Shown here: one piece after another, positions 30,646 to 38,878 of the stretch | How the letters are laid out: the number at the start of each line of letters is the position of its first letter | Position numbering within the stretch: position 1 is the stretch's first letter | Assembly: GCF_945915435.1 (NCBI RefSeq) | Contig: NZ_CAMEFG010000003.1 | Coordinates: forward strand, 1 to 64,000 | From: an uncultured Paracoccus sp. | GTDB taxonomy: Bacteria > Pseudomonadota > Alphaproteobacteria > Rhodobacterales > Rhodobacteraceae | DNA: 64,000 nucleotides | Direction of reading: 5' to 3' | Position numbers and translations under genes: made by a program | The notes under the pieces: model-generated | Seen by the model: the letters and a program-made list of their open reading frames with translations, nothing else | The model's database searches: none | What the model was told of the DNA's origin: nothing

Positions 30646-30650
30646 AAACA

Positions 30651-30682
30651 AGAAGCCGCGCAACGCAGGTTGCGCGGCTTCT
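30651..30682 (+). terminator. terminator after tRNA-Leu
   Basis: A perfect 14-bp stem (AGAAGCCGCGCAAC / GTTGCGCGGCTTCT) with a GCAG loop lies six bases past the CCA and is followed by GTCTTTTCC. Because it is symmetric and lies between convergent genes, it may also stop the minus-strand module ending at 30701. Confidence 0.85.
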
Positions 30683-30700
30683 GTCTTTTCCGGGGCTGGT

Positions 30701-31162
30701 TCAGACTCGCTCGGCCCGGCTTTCGCGCAGCTTTTCCAACGTCTTGCGGCAGGCATCCTGCGTCGAATGCAGCGGCGCGGCGGCGCGGGCCTGCAACATC
30801 GACATGGCCGCCTGCGGGGCCGGATGCGCGGCGATGGTGCCAAGGGGCGTTGCCGACAGCAGGAAACCGTCCAGCCATGCGCCATAATAGCCGTCCCCAA
30901 GGGCTGCGGCGTCCTTGTCGGGGTCCAGCGCGTAGACGGTGATCTGGCCGGGCGTATCGGGGCGGATCGGCTGATTCCCGGCGGGGCGGAACGCGCCGAA
31001 ATCATGGCGGCCCATCAGCCAGCCAAGGGTCACGTCGGCCTTGGCGCCAAGCGCGGCGGGCAGGTGCCGGGGGCGCAGAGAATCGCCTTGCCCAAGCTGC
31101 GCGGAATCGATCCGGCGCAACTGTCCGGTCGAGGGGGGAAGAAAGGTCAGAAGGTAACGCAT
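30701..31162 (-). CDS. hypothetical protein at the end of the TelA/SPFH module
   Basis: A 153-residue protein starting MRYLLTFLPPSTGQLRRID. No signal peptide or membrane helix is obvious, and I do not recognise a family. It contains a conserved-looking DGYYGAWLDGFLLSATPLG stretch and an alpha-helical charged C-terminus. The start at 31162 is preferred over the longer frame (31210) because the extra N-terminal residues look non-coding. It is the last gene of the minus-strand run led by telA. Confidence 0.7.
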   Translation of the reverse strand: MRYLLTFLPPSTGQLRRIDSAQLGQGDSLRPRHLPAALGAKADVTLGWLMGRHDFGAFRPAGNQPIRPDTPGQITVYALDPDKDAAALGDGYYGAWLDGFLLSATPLGTIAAHPAPQAAMSMLQARAAAPLHSTQDACRKTLEKLRESRAERV

Positions 31163-31252
31163 CGTCAGCTTGCCCGTATTCTTTGTTATGTGCTGCCGGT
31201 GGGTAACCATCCAAAGGTGGGGTTGTTCCCGGCCGGCTGCAAGGCCGGACGA

Positions 31253-32491
31253 TCACGATTTCGTAAGCGGGCCGTGAACCGGATGCTGGATCAGGGCTTC
31301 GGGCGGCGGGGCCGCATCTTGCCCGAACGCTTCGGAGGCGAAGGCCAGCAGCGCGGCCACGATCAGCGCGGCCAGCACGGCCAGCGCGATCTTCCACACC
31401 GACCAGGGCCGTTCGCCCTGCACCCGCCCGGTCTGGCCGTTGACCACGAAGCGATAGCTGTTGCCGCCATAGCGATAGGCGGCGGTCCAGACTGGCAGCA
31501 TGACATGCTTGAAGGTCTCGTCCGCGTAATCGGTCTGGAGGGATTCGACGCGCTGGACGTCGCCGCCGATGTCGCGGCGCGCGTCCATCTGGATGACGCC
31601 CGCCATCTGCTCGCGCGCGATCTGGTGGCCGTCGGCAAGGGCGATGGTATAACCCTCGGCGGTGAAGCCCGACAGGTATTCGGGGCGGTAGTCGCGCAGA
31701 TGCGACAGGTCCCAGGGGGCCAGCGCATCGGTGAACCGGCGCGGCAGAGAGGTCGCCGCCAGCACCAGCACATCGTTGAAATGCCGCGCAACCTGACCGC
31801 TGGCGGGGCGCCAGCGGATCTTGCGCACCTGCCGGGCGACGCGCTGGGTCTTGCCGTTGACGGTTTGCGTAACCCATTGCGTTTCATAGTAATAATCACC
31901 GCGCTGCCCGTGATAGCGGCTGCGGGTGTCGGCGTCGAAGGTCCAGAAGGGCGAATAGACGCCGGTCATGCGCCGCCCGCGCCGGGCGTAATCCGTCAAC
32001 CCCGAGGGCGCGAACCACAGCCCCTTCAACCAGCGTTCCAGCGATTCCCTGGCCTGCGTCTCGGACACGACGAAGGGCAGCACGCCCTGCGGCTTGATCT
32101 GGCGGGTGGTGCCGGTGTCGGTGACGACCGGCGTTGCGCAGAAGGGGCAGGCCGAGGCGGTCTGATCCGAAGTCACCTCGATCTTGGCGCCGCAGTTCGG
32201 GCAGGACAGGGTGCGCAGCGTTTCCGTCAGGTCGCTGTCGCGGTCGAGGCGCAGGCCCTGATCCAGCGGGATCTCGCGCAGTTCGGGGGCCTTGTGGCCC
32301 GCGTCCCATTGCAGCGCGGGGGACTGGCCGGGGTCGGGATCGTCCATGCGCCCCGGCGCGCGGGCGGGACCGGGGCCGATATCCTGCTGATGCCCGCAAT
32401 AGGGGCATTTCAGCCGCTGCTTGCCGGGCGAGAACTCCAGGCTCGCGCCGCAGCTTTCGCAGGGATAGCGGTATTGGGCCGGGTTGGGCAT
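31253..32491 (-). CDS. zinc-ribbon protein with C-terminal membrane anchor (TFIIB-type zinc finger)
   Basis: A 412-residue protein with two N-terminal zinc ribbons (CESCGASLEF...CPYCGHQ and CPNCGAKIEV...CPFCATPV). A long soluble domain with many aromatic residues follows, and a membrane helix lies near the C-terminus (WKIALAVLAALIVAALLAFA). Automated pipelines often mislabel such proteins as PriA-like helicases; no helicase motif is present. It begins nine bases after the SPFH gene stop, so the two are coupled and probably act together at the membrane. Confidence 0.8.
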   Translation of the reverse strand: MPNPAQYRYPCESCGASLEFSPGKQRLKCPYCGHQQDIGPGPARAPGRMDDPDPGQSPALQWDAGHKAPELREIPLDQGLRLDRDSDLTETLRTLSCPNCGAKIEVTSDQTASACPFCATPVVTDTGTTRQIKPQGVLPFVVSETQARESLERWLKGLWFAPSGLTDYARRGRRMTGVYSPFWTFDADTRSRYHGQRGDYYYETQWVTQTVNGKTQRVARQVRKIRWRPASGQVARHFNDVLVLAATSLPRRFTDALAPWDLSHLRDYRPEYLSGFTAEGYTIALADGHQIAREQMAGVIQMDARRDIGGDVQRVESLQTDYADETFKHVMLPVWTAAYRYGGNSYRFVVNGQTGRVQGERPWSVWKIALAVLAALIVAALLAFASEAFGQDAAPPPEALIQHPVHGPLTKS

Positions 32492-32500
32492 GGGCGCGGA

Positions 32501-33631
32501 TCAGGTCCCCGGCACCGGCGGAGGCGGGGGCGGCGAGACGGTGAAAAGCTGGGCCAGCTCGGCCTCGTCCTCGGCGGGGTGCCAGCCTTCCAGGCCCGGC
32601 GTCCAGACCAGCGTTTCGCGGGTGAAGCGGCCCTCTCGCGCAAGGCGGCCAAGATCGGCGCGGCCATAGGGACCGTCGGCCTGCCCGTTCACGGCGATAT
32701 GCCAGACCTTTTCATGCGGCACCGGCGGGGGCGTCGCGGCGGCGGGGGCCTGCTGCTGTTGCGGCACCGCGCCCCAGGGACCTTGCCGCATCGCCATGCC
32801 CATGCCCATCGCGGCACCCATGCCCGCGCCAAGCCCCGCGCCCATGCCGCCGCCCTGGCTGTTCGAGGCGTTCAGCATCGCCTCGGCCTGCGCATATTGG
32901 CCGAAACGGTCCAGGTCGCCGACGATTCCCATCGAGGTGCGCTTGTCCAGCATCTTTTCCACCTGGTCGGGCAGGCTGATGTTCTCGATATAGAACTCGG
33001 GGATAGTCAGGCCGTATTCGGCGATGGTGGGCGCAATGGCCTTGGCGACGATCTTGCCAAGGTCGCCGGTGTTCGCCGCCATGTCCAAGACCGGGATGCC
33101 CGACCCGGCGATCATGCGCGAAAATTCCTGCACCATGACGTTGCGAAGCTGGTAGCTGATTTCATCGGCGGTGAATTCGCCGTCGGTGCCCACGATCTCG
33201 ACCATGAATTTCGCGGGGTCGGTGACGCGCATCGAATAGGTGCCGAAGGCGCGCAGGCGGACCGGGCCGAATTCGGGATCGCGCAGGGTGACGGGGTTGC
33301 GCGTGCCCCATTTGAGGTTGTTGAACCGCGTCGTGTTGACGAAATAGATTTCCGACTTGAACGGGCTGCGGAAGCCGTGGTCCCAATGCTGAAGCCGCGT
33401 CAGCACCGGCATGTTGTTGGTTTCCAGCATGTAAAGGCCGGGGCCGAAGACGTCGGCAAGCTGGCCCTCGTGGATGAAGACGGCGGACTGGCCCTCGCGC
33501 ACGGTCAGCTTGGCGCCGTATTTGATCGCCTTGCCGACGGTGGGAAAGCGATAGACCATCGTGTCGCGGGTGTCGTCGGTCCATTCGATGACGTCGATGA
33601 ACTCGCCGGACAGAAAATCAAAAAAGCCCAT
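32501..33631 (-). CDS. SPFH-domain protein with C-terminal GYF_2 domain (YdjI-like)
   Basis: A 376-residue protein. Residues 1 to about 260 form an SPFH/band-7 domain (VREGQSAVFIHEGQLADVFG, FGTYSMRVTDPAKFM). A Gly/Met/Gln-rich linker follows, and the C-terminus holds a GYF_2-type domain (WHIAVNGQADGPYGRADLG, TLVWTPGLEGW) ending in polyproline. SPFH proteins scaffold membrane microdomains. It sits between a DUF2927 lipoprotein and the zinc-ribbon protein in a telA-led operon. Confidence 0.88.
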   Translation of the reverse strand: MGFFDFLSGEFIDVIEWTDDTRDTMVYRFPTVGKAIKYGAKLTVREGQSAVFIHEGQLADVFGPGLYMLETNNMPVLTRLQHWDHGFRSPFKSEIYFVNTTRFNNLKWGTRNPVTLRDPEFGPVRLRAFGTYSMRVTDPAKFMVEIVGTDGEFTADEISYQLRNVMVQEFSRMIAGSGIPVLDMAANTGDLGKIVAKAIAPTIAEYGLTIPEFYIENISLPDQVEKMLDKRTSMGIVGDLDRFGQYAQAEAMLNASNSQGGGMGAGLGAGMGAAMGMGMAMRQGPWGAVPQQQQAPAAATPPPVPHEKVWHIAVNGQADGPYGRADLGRLAREGRFTRETLVWTPGLEGWHPAEDEAELAQLFTVSPPPPPPVPGT

Positions 33632-33718
33632 GTGGTCCTTGTCCTGATCGCGGATGATGTCGGTGCCAAAGATAGGGGCGCAGGCGCGCCGCGTCCATGC
33701 AAACCCGCGCGAGGGCCG

Positions 33719-34795
33719 TCACACCGCGCCCGCCGGGGCAAGCAGTTCGCGCGCGATTTCCAGCACGATGGGCCTTGCCTCGGCTTCCATCATGCCGGGG
33801 CGCAGGCGGCGGTCGTAGAGGATCTTCAGCAGCATCTCGTCATGCCAGGTCAGGAAGGCGAATTCCTCGTCGTCGTTGAAGATCGAGGGGCGCGCGTTGT
33901 GGCTGTCGTTGGCCGGACCCATGCCCTGGGCCAGTTCCTCTTGAATGCAGGACAGCATCAGCCGGGCGGGCAGTTCCGAGCGGATCAGCGCGATCGCCTG
34001 GACATAGCTGGAGCCGTTGCCGCGCGAATAGGCAAAGACCGTGCAGAAGTTCTGCGGGGCCAGGTTGACCAGCGCCGCCACGTCCTGCGCCGGGATGCCG
34101 GGCAGCAGCGTTTGCAGGCGCTGGCCGCTTTGGCGCCGTTCGTCCTCGGACAGGACCAGGACGTGGAAGTTGCCGCCCGACGCGGTGATCGAGATCGGAT
34201 GCCCCGTCACATGCTGCAACCGCGCCGCGTAATCGCGGATGTCGGCGCCGATCCGGCTGCGCCGCGCGGGCGAGACCGAGGTGCCGTATTCGATCTGCAT
34301 CCGCACCGGCATTTCCCAACGGCGCAGCGGTGCGGGGTGGGTCATGGGCACCAGCCGGTCGCCGTCGCGGATATATTCGTTGTGCAGTGCGACCTGGACG
34401 AAATTCTCGGTCAGTTGCTCGGGCGTGATCGGGCCAAGCGAGGTGCCGTCGTCGGTGCGCAGCTTCCCGCGCGAGATCTGGGTGCGTTCGACCGCCGCCA
34501 GGTATTCGGACATGTTCTGGCTGGCGGGGGTTTGCAGCGCGGCGCGCGCGGCCTCGTTCGCCTGGCGGGCGCGGGTGGCGCGTTCAAGGCGCAGGCGTTC
34601 CTGTTCCTCGGCCGTGCGCTCGGGGCGGGGCGGGGGCGGCACCGCCATGCCCGAGGCCGCGCCGTTGCCATTGCCGGGCGCGTCCGCGCAGCCCGCAAGC
34701 CCGGCCACGACGATCAGCCCCATTGCCGCGTTGCGTAGGAGCCGGCCAGCAAGGAAGCCCGGTCGGAGAAGTTGGTTTTGCGCAGGAATCGACAC
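33719..34795 (-). CDS. DUF2927 family lipoprotein
   Basis: A 358-residue lipoprotein. The start (GTG at 34795) is followed by a basic stretch, a hydrophobic helix and the lipobox LAGC (residues about 33-36). The mature part has a charged helical segment, then the DUF2927 domain (LRRWEMPVRMQIEYGTSVS, NFCTVFAYSRG, IQEELAQGMGPANDS). The domain is metalloprotease-like in appearance but uncharacterised. It is sixteen bases downstream of telA. Confidence 0.85.
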   Translation of the reverse strand: MSIPAQNQLLRPGFLAGRLLRNAAMGLIVVAGLAGCADAPGNGNGAASGMAVPPPPRPERTAEEQERLRLERATRARQANEAARAALQTPASQNMSEYLAAVERTQISRGKLRTDDGTSLGPITPEQLTENFVQVALHNEYIRDGDRLVPMTHPAPLRRWEMPVRMQIEYGTSVSPARRSRIGADIRDYAARLQHVTGHPISITASGGNFHVLVLSEDERRQSGQRLQTLLPGIPAQDVAALVNLAPQNFCTVFAYSRGNGSSYVQAIALIRSELPARLMLSCIQEELAQGMGPANDSHNARPSIFNDDEEFAFLTWHDEMLLKILYDRRLRPGMMEAEARPIVLEIARELLAPAGAV

Positions 34796-34810
34796 GTTTC
34801 GGGCTGTTTT

Positions 34811-35977
34811 CTATGAACTGGGGGGTAATTGTCTGGAACTGGCGGATGCCAGCGTATCGCGCAACTCGGATTCCATGCGTTGCAGGTCCTGTTCGGCGGC
34901 GGCGCGGCGGGCCTTGCCTTCGTCGGCGATGCGCAGGCTGTCCTCGATGGTGGCGATCAGCTCGGCATTGGCGGTGCGGACGGCCTCGATGTCGAAGACG
35001 CCGCGCTCGATCTCGGTGCGGATCTTGGCGTTGGCGTCGCGCAGGTTCCTGGCATTGGCGGTCAGCAGGTCGTTGGTCAGGTCGTTGGCGGCCCGCACGG
35101 CGCGGGCGGCCTCGGCGCTGCGCTGGATGGTGACGGCCTGCGCAAGCTGGGTTTCCCAAAGCGGCACGGTATTGACCAGCGTCGAGTTGATCTTGGTCAC
35201 CAGCGACTTGTCGTTTTCCTGCACCAGCCGGATCGAGGGCAGGCTTTGCATCGTGACCTGCCGCGTCAGTTTCAGGTCGTGGACGCGGCGTTCCAGATCG
35301 TCGCGGGCGCTGCGCAGGTCGCGCAATTCCTGCGCGGCCATGACCTTCTGATCCTCGGGCGCGGCTTCGACCGAGGCCGCCTTGGCGGGGATATCGGTGG
35401 CGTCCAGTTCGCGCAGCTTTTCCTCGCCCGCGGCGATATACAGCGCCAGTTCGTCGTAGAAATCCAGCGTGCGTTCATACAGCAGGTCCAGCGACTTGAT
35501 GTCCTTGAGCAGGCGATGCTGGTGCTGGTCCAGATCGGTGCTGATGCGGTCGATCTGGCCCTGCACCTGTTCGTAATTGGCGACGAACTTGGCGAAGGGC
35601 GCGGCGCGGCCCAGCAGCTTTTCCCACCAGCTACGTTCGCGGCGGACGTCCAGTTCGGATACCGAAAAGCCCCGGATCGTGGTCACGATGTTGCGCAGCG
35701 ATTCCCCGGCGGGGCCGACGTCCTTGTTGCGCACATCGGCCAGCATCGCCTGGCTGATTTCCTGCAATTCATTCTGCGCGCGCGCCCCGAAATGCACGAT
35801 CGAGCCGGTGTCGCGCAGGTCGATTTCCGCGATGCGCTTGCGGATTTCCTCGGCCTGCGGGGGCTGGGCGTGATCCAGATCGACGACCTCGGACGCGGGT
35901 TCGGGCAGGATCACCGCTGTCACGTTCTTGACTTCGTCCAGGGCGGCCTGCGCGCTGCGCTGCGTTTCAGTGGTCAT
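34811..35977 (-). CDS. toxic anion resistance protein TelA/KlaA family
   Basis: A 388-residue, highly alpha-helical cytoplasmic protein matching the TelA family (IDLRDTGSIVHFGARAQNEL, then SWWEKLLGRAAPFAKFVANY and PLWETQLAQAVTIQRSAEAA). TelA was named from tellurite resistance but belongs to a wider membrane-stress network. It leads a five-gene minus-strand module (TelA, DUF2927, SPFH, zinc ribbon, unknown) and is divergent from fabF. Confidence 0.9.
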   Translation of the reverse strand: MTTETQRSAQAALDEVKNVTAVILPEPASEVVDLDHAQPPQAEEIRKRIAEIDLRDTGSIVHFGARAQNELQEISQAMLADVRNKDVGPAGESLRNIVTTIRGFSVSELDVRRERSWWEKLLGRAAPFAKFVANYEQVQGQIDRISTDLDQHQHRLLKDIKSLDLLYERTLDFYDELALYIAAGEEKLRELDATDIPAKAASVEAAPEDQKVMAAQELRDLRSARDDLERRVHDLKLTRQVTMQSLPSIRLVQENDKSLVTKINSTLVNTVPLWETQLAQAVTIQRSAEAARAVRAANDLTNDLLTANARNLRDANAKIRTEIERGVFDIEAVRTANAELIATIEDSLRIADEGKARRAAAEQDLQRMESELRDTLASASSRQLPPSS

Positions 35978-36116
35978 CCAAGGCTCCTTTTTCGGCCTGC
36001 TTCATGTCGGAAGAATACGGCGGATTGCAGCTTATTCAACGGCCAAGGAAACTTGGTGGTTCCGGTGTTGCGCAGTTGCAAAGGCGCGGGTGTGGCAGGC
36101 GCGCCGCGCTGCGGCG

Positions 36117-36150
36117 TTGCGTGGCTGGCCGGGCGCGTGTAGAACGCGCC
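36117..36150 (+). promoter_or_regulatory. candidate fabF-mltG promoter with overlapping inverted repeat
   Basis: TTGCGT and TAGAAC are separated by 17 bases, ending 29 bases before the fabF ATG. A 7-bp inverted repeat (GGCGCGT-N5-ACGCGCC, 36132-36150) covers the -10 element, which is where a repressor would bind. The rest of the 197-base gap toward telA shows only a short CCAAG-GAAA-CTTGG dyad. Confidence 0.5.
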
Positions 36151-36174
36151 AGTCGAAACCTGGAAGGAACTGCC

Positions 36175-37437
36175 ATGCGCAGAGTTGTCGTCACCGGACT
36201 TGGAATGGTCACGCCGCTGGCATGCGGGGTCGAAAAGACATGGGAGCGGTTGTTGGCGGGCCAGTCGGGCGCCGGGCCGATCACGCGCTTCGACACCGAG
36301 AACGTGGTGACGAAATACGCCTGCGAGATCCCCTTTGGCGACGGCACCGACGGCAGCTTCAACCCCGACGAATGGATGGAGCCGAAGGACCGGCGCAAGG
36401 TCGACGATTTCATCCTCTATGGCATCGCGGCGGCGACGCAGGCGGTCGCGGATTCCGGCTGGACCCCCGAAAGCGACGAGGACCGCGAGCGCACCGGCGT
36501 GATGATCGGATCGGGGATCGGCGGGCTGACGTCCATCGCGGAAACCGCCGTGCTGATCAAGGAACGTGGGCCGAAGCGGGTTTCGCCCTTCTTCATTCCG
36601 GGTGCGCTGATCAACCTGGTTTCGGGGCAGGTGTCGATCAAGTTCGGGTTCAAGGGGCCGAACCATGCGGTGGTCACGGCATGTTCCACCGGGGCGCATG
36701 CCATCGGCGACGCGGCGCGGCTGATCGCGCTGGGGGACGCCGACGTCATGGTCGCGGGCGGCACGGAATCGCCCATCAGCGAGATCGGCATCGCGGGCTT
36801 CAACGCCTGCAAGGCGCTGTCCACTGCGCGCGCGGACGATCCCACCGCCGCAAGCCGCCCCTGGGACGCCGACCGCGACGGCTTCGTCATGGGCGAGGGC
36901 GCGGGTGTCGTCGTGCTTGAGGAATACGAACACGCCAAGGCGCGCGGCGCGAAGATCTATGCCGAGATCCTGGGCTATGGCCTGACCGGCGACGCCTATC
37001 ACATCACCGCGCCTTCCGAGGACGGCGACGGCGGTTTCCGTTCGATGAGTGCCGCGCTGAAACGCGCGGGGCTTGAGCCGGGCCAGATCGACTATATCAA
37101 CGCGCATGGCACCTCGACCATGGCCGACGTGATCGAACTGGGTGCGGTCGAGCGTCTGCTGGGCGATGCGGCGGGCAATGTGGTGATGTCGTCCACCAAG
37201 TCATCCATCGGGCACCTTCTGGGTGCTGCGGGCGCGGTCGAGGCGATCTTCTGCATTCTCGCGCTGCGCGACCAGATCTGTCCGCCGACGATCAACCTCG
37301 ACACGCCCGCGCGCGAAACCCCGGTCGATCTGGCCGCCAATGCCGCCGTGCGTCGCAAGGTCGATTACGTCCTGTCCAACAGCTTCGGCTTCGGCGGCAC
37401 CAACGCCAGCCTTGTGATGGGCCGGGCCGAGGCATGA
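36175..37437 (+). CDS. fabF: beta-ketoacyl-ACP synthase II
   Basis: Condensing enzyme of fatty-acid elongation; 420 residues. The catalytic triad is intact: Cys170 in VVTACSTGAHA, His311 in NAHGTST and His347 in KSSIGHLLGAAGA, with Lys342. AAGGAAC precedes the ATG at 36175. The frame is open further upstream, but that part lies in the promoter. It overlaps mltG by four bases (ATGA). The usual acpP neighbour is not in the window. Confidence 0.97.
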   Translation: MRRVVVTGLGMVTPLACGVEKTWERLLAGQSGAGPITRFDTENVVTKYACEIPFGDGTDGSFNPDEWMEPKDRRKVDDFILYGIAAATQAVADSGWTPESDEDRERTGVMIGSGIGGLTSIAETAVLIKERGPKRVSPFFIPGALINLVSGQVSIKFGFKGPNHAVVTACSTGAHAIGDAARLIALGDADVMVAGGTESPISEIGIAGFNACKALSTARADDPTAASRPWDADRDGFVMGEGAGVVVLEEYEHAKARGAKIYAEILGYGLTGDAYHITAPSEDGDGGFRSMSAALKRAGLEPGQIDYINAHGTSTMADVIELGAVERLLGDAAGNVVMSSTKSSIGHLLGAAGAVEAIFCILALRDQICPPTINLDTPARETPVDLAANAAVRRKVDYVLSNSFGFGGTNASLVMGRAEA

Positions 37438-38621
37438 TCTGGCGCAACCTGGCCTCGAACATGCTGTCGCTGCTGGTGCTTTTGCTGGCGGTGGCCGCGG
37501 GCGTCATCGCCTGGGGCAGGCATGAGTTCACGGGGCCGGGGCCAAGCGCGCAGGCCATTTGCGTGCGCGTCGCGCCGGGGGCGTCGCTGAGCGCCGTCAG
37601 CCAGCAGTTGCGCGATCTGGGCGTGGTTTCCAACGCCTATATCTTCCGCACCGGCGCCGATTACACCGGCAAGGCGCAGTCGCTGCGCTATGGGTCATAC
37701 CTGATCGCGCCCGGCACCAGCATGGAGGGCGTGCTGGACACCCTGACCGCCGGCGGGGCCAGCACCTGCGGGACCGAGGTGACCGTGCGCATCGGCGTGC
37801 GCGAAACCGCTGTCGTCTTGCGCGACATGGATCCCGAAACCGGCACTTTCGGCGAGGTGGCGAAATACGACCCCGCCGCCGTTTCCGACGTGATCCCGGC
37901 GGAATTCGCCGAAGCCATCGAACAGCCCGACGCGAGGCTGCGCATTGCCATCGCCGAGGGCGTGACAAGCTGGCAGATCGTCGAGGGGCTGCGCGCCGCC
38001 AGCTTCATGACCGGCGAGATCGAGGACATCCCCGCCGAGGGCAGCCTTGCGCCGGATACCTATGACATCCGGCCCGATGCCTCGCGCCAGGAATTGCTGG
38101 ACCAGATGGGTGCGCGCCAGGCCGCCTTCCTGCAAACCGCGTGGGAGGGCCGCGCGCCGGACCTGCCCTATGAGACGCCCGAGGAGGCGCTGATCATGGC
38201 CTCGATCGTGGAGAAGGAAACCGCCGTCGCGGCGGAGCGGCCCGTCGTCGCCAGCGTCTTCGTCAATCGCCTGCGCCAGGGCATGAGGCTGCAAACCGAC
38301 CCGACGGTGATCTATGGCGTGACCGAGGGGCGGCAGGTGCTGGATCGCGGGCTGCGCCGGTCCGAACTGGATACGCCCACGCCCTACAATACCTATGTCA
38401 TCCCCGGCCTGCCGCCGACGCCGATCGCCAATCCGGGGCGGGCCTCGATCCAGGCGACGCTGCATCCCGACGATACGGATTATATCTTCTTCGTCGCGGA
38501 CGGGACGGGCGGCCATGCCTTTGCCCGGACGCTGGACGAGCATAACGCCAATGTCGCCCGCTGGCGCGAGATCGAGCGTCAGCGCGGCTTGCCCGCCGAT
38601 ACGCCGGTCCAGACGGAATAA
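37434..38621 (+). CDS. mltG: endolytic transglycosylase MltG
   Basis: Inner-membrane lytic transglycosylase of 395 residues that cuts nascent peptidoglycan glycan strands. One N-terminal membrane helix (about 10-28) precedes a LysM-like region and the YceG/MltG domain. The catalytic glutamate lies in ASIVEKETA, followed by RLRQGMRLQTDPTVIYG and YNTYVIPGLPPTPIANPG. It overlaps fabF and is the last housekeeping gene before the GTA cluster. Confidence 0.96.
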   Translation: MIWRNLASNMLSLLVLLLAVAAGVIAWGRHEFTGPGPSAQAICVRVAPGASLSAVSQQLRDLGVVSNAYIFRTGADYTGKAQSLRYGSYLIAPGTSMEGVLDTLTAGGASTCGTEVTVRIGVRETAVVLRDMDPETGTFGEVAKYDPAAVSDVIPAEFAEAIEQPDARLRIAIAEGVTSWQIVEGLRAASFMTGEIEDIPAEGSLAPDTYDIRPDASRQELLDQMGARQAAFLQTAWEGRAPDLPYETPEEALIMASIVEKETAVAAERPVVASVFVNRLRQGMRLQTDPTVIYGVTEGRQVLDRGLRRSELDTPTPYNTYVIPGLPPTPIANPGRASIQATLHPDDTDYIFFVADGTGGHAFARTLDEHNANVARWREIERQRGLPADTPVQTE

Positions 38622-38731
38622 GGCGATTCGCCGGGGGTGTTGCGCGCATTCGCGGATGCGGGCGGTGGGGCGTTGCGTCCTTGTATCATGCTGATTTTGC
38701 GGGGGAAATCGGCGCGAAGCCCCTCGCCTCT

Positions 38732-38771
38732 GGCGTTTTCGATTGACTTGGCGAACGCCCCAGGGTAGAAA
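38732..38771 (+). promoter_or_regulatory. GTA cluster promoter with dyad centred on the -35 box
   Basis: TTGACT (38743-38748) and TAGAAA (38766-38771) are 17 bases apart, a good sigma70-type promoter. An inverted repeat, GGCGTT (38732-38737) and AACGCC (38754-38759), is centred on exactly the same point as the -35 hexamer (38745.5). A protein bound here would directly block or replace -35 recognition. It is the only strong promoter seen between mltG and the first GTA gene. Confidence 0.7.
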
Positions 38772-38777
38772 ACACCC

Positions 38778-38813
38778 ATGCTGGAAGAGGTGGGCAAGCG
38801 GCCGGGTCGATGA
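38778..38813 (+). other. 11-codon leader ORF, probably leaderless
   Basis: ATG begins six bases after the -10 box, so the start codon probably coincides with the transcription start. It encodes MLEEVGKRPGR and stops with TGA inside the loop of the following hairpin. A ribosome on the last codons would cover the upstream arm of that hairpin. No experimental or database support is available to me. Confidence 0.35.
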
Positions 38814-38829
38814 CCTTGGGCCGCTTTTT
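38796..38829 (+). terminator. terminator-like hairpin in the GTA leader
   Basis: A perfect 8-bp stem (AAGCGGCC / GGCCGCTT) with a 15-base loop is followed by a run of T (five in all, 38825-38829). It lies downstream of the promoter and upstream of the small terminase gene. It could be an attenuator for the GTA operon, the 3' end of a roughly 50-base RNA, or a late terminator for mltG. Confidence 0.65.
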
Positions 38830-38878
38830 CGTTTCTTGCTCGTGCGGACAGGCACATGAGGGCAGGGCATATCGGGAA

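Noticed and set aside
31253..32491. PriA-type helicase
   Set aside because: Zinc ribbons alone prompt this label; no Walker A/B or helicase motif is present, and there is a C-terminal membrane helix.
30602..34738. 1,378-codon open frame on the plus strand
   Set aside because: It begins inside tRNA-Leu and runs antisense to four recognisable genes (SPFH, zinc ribbon, DUF2927, unknown). It has no family signature and the same low-complexity composition.
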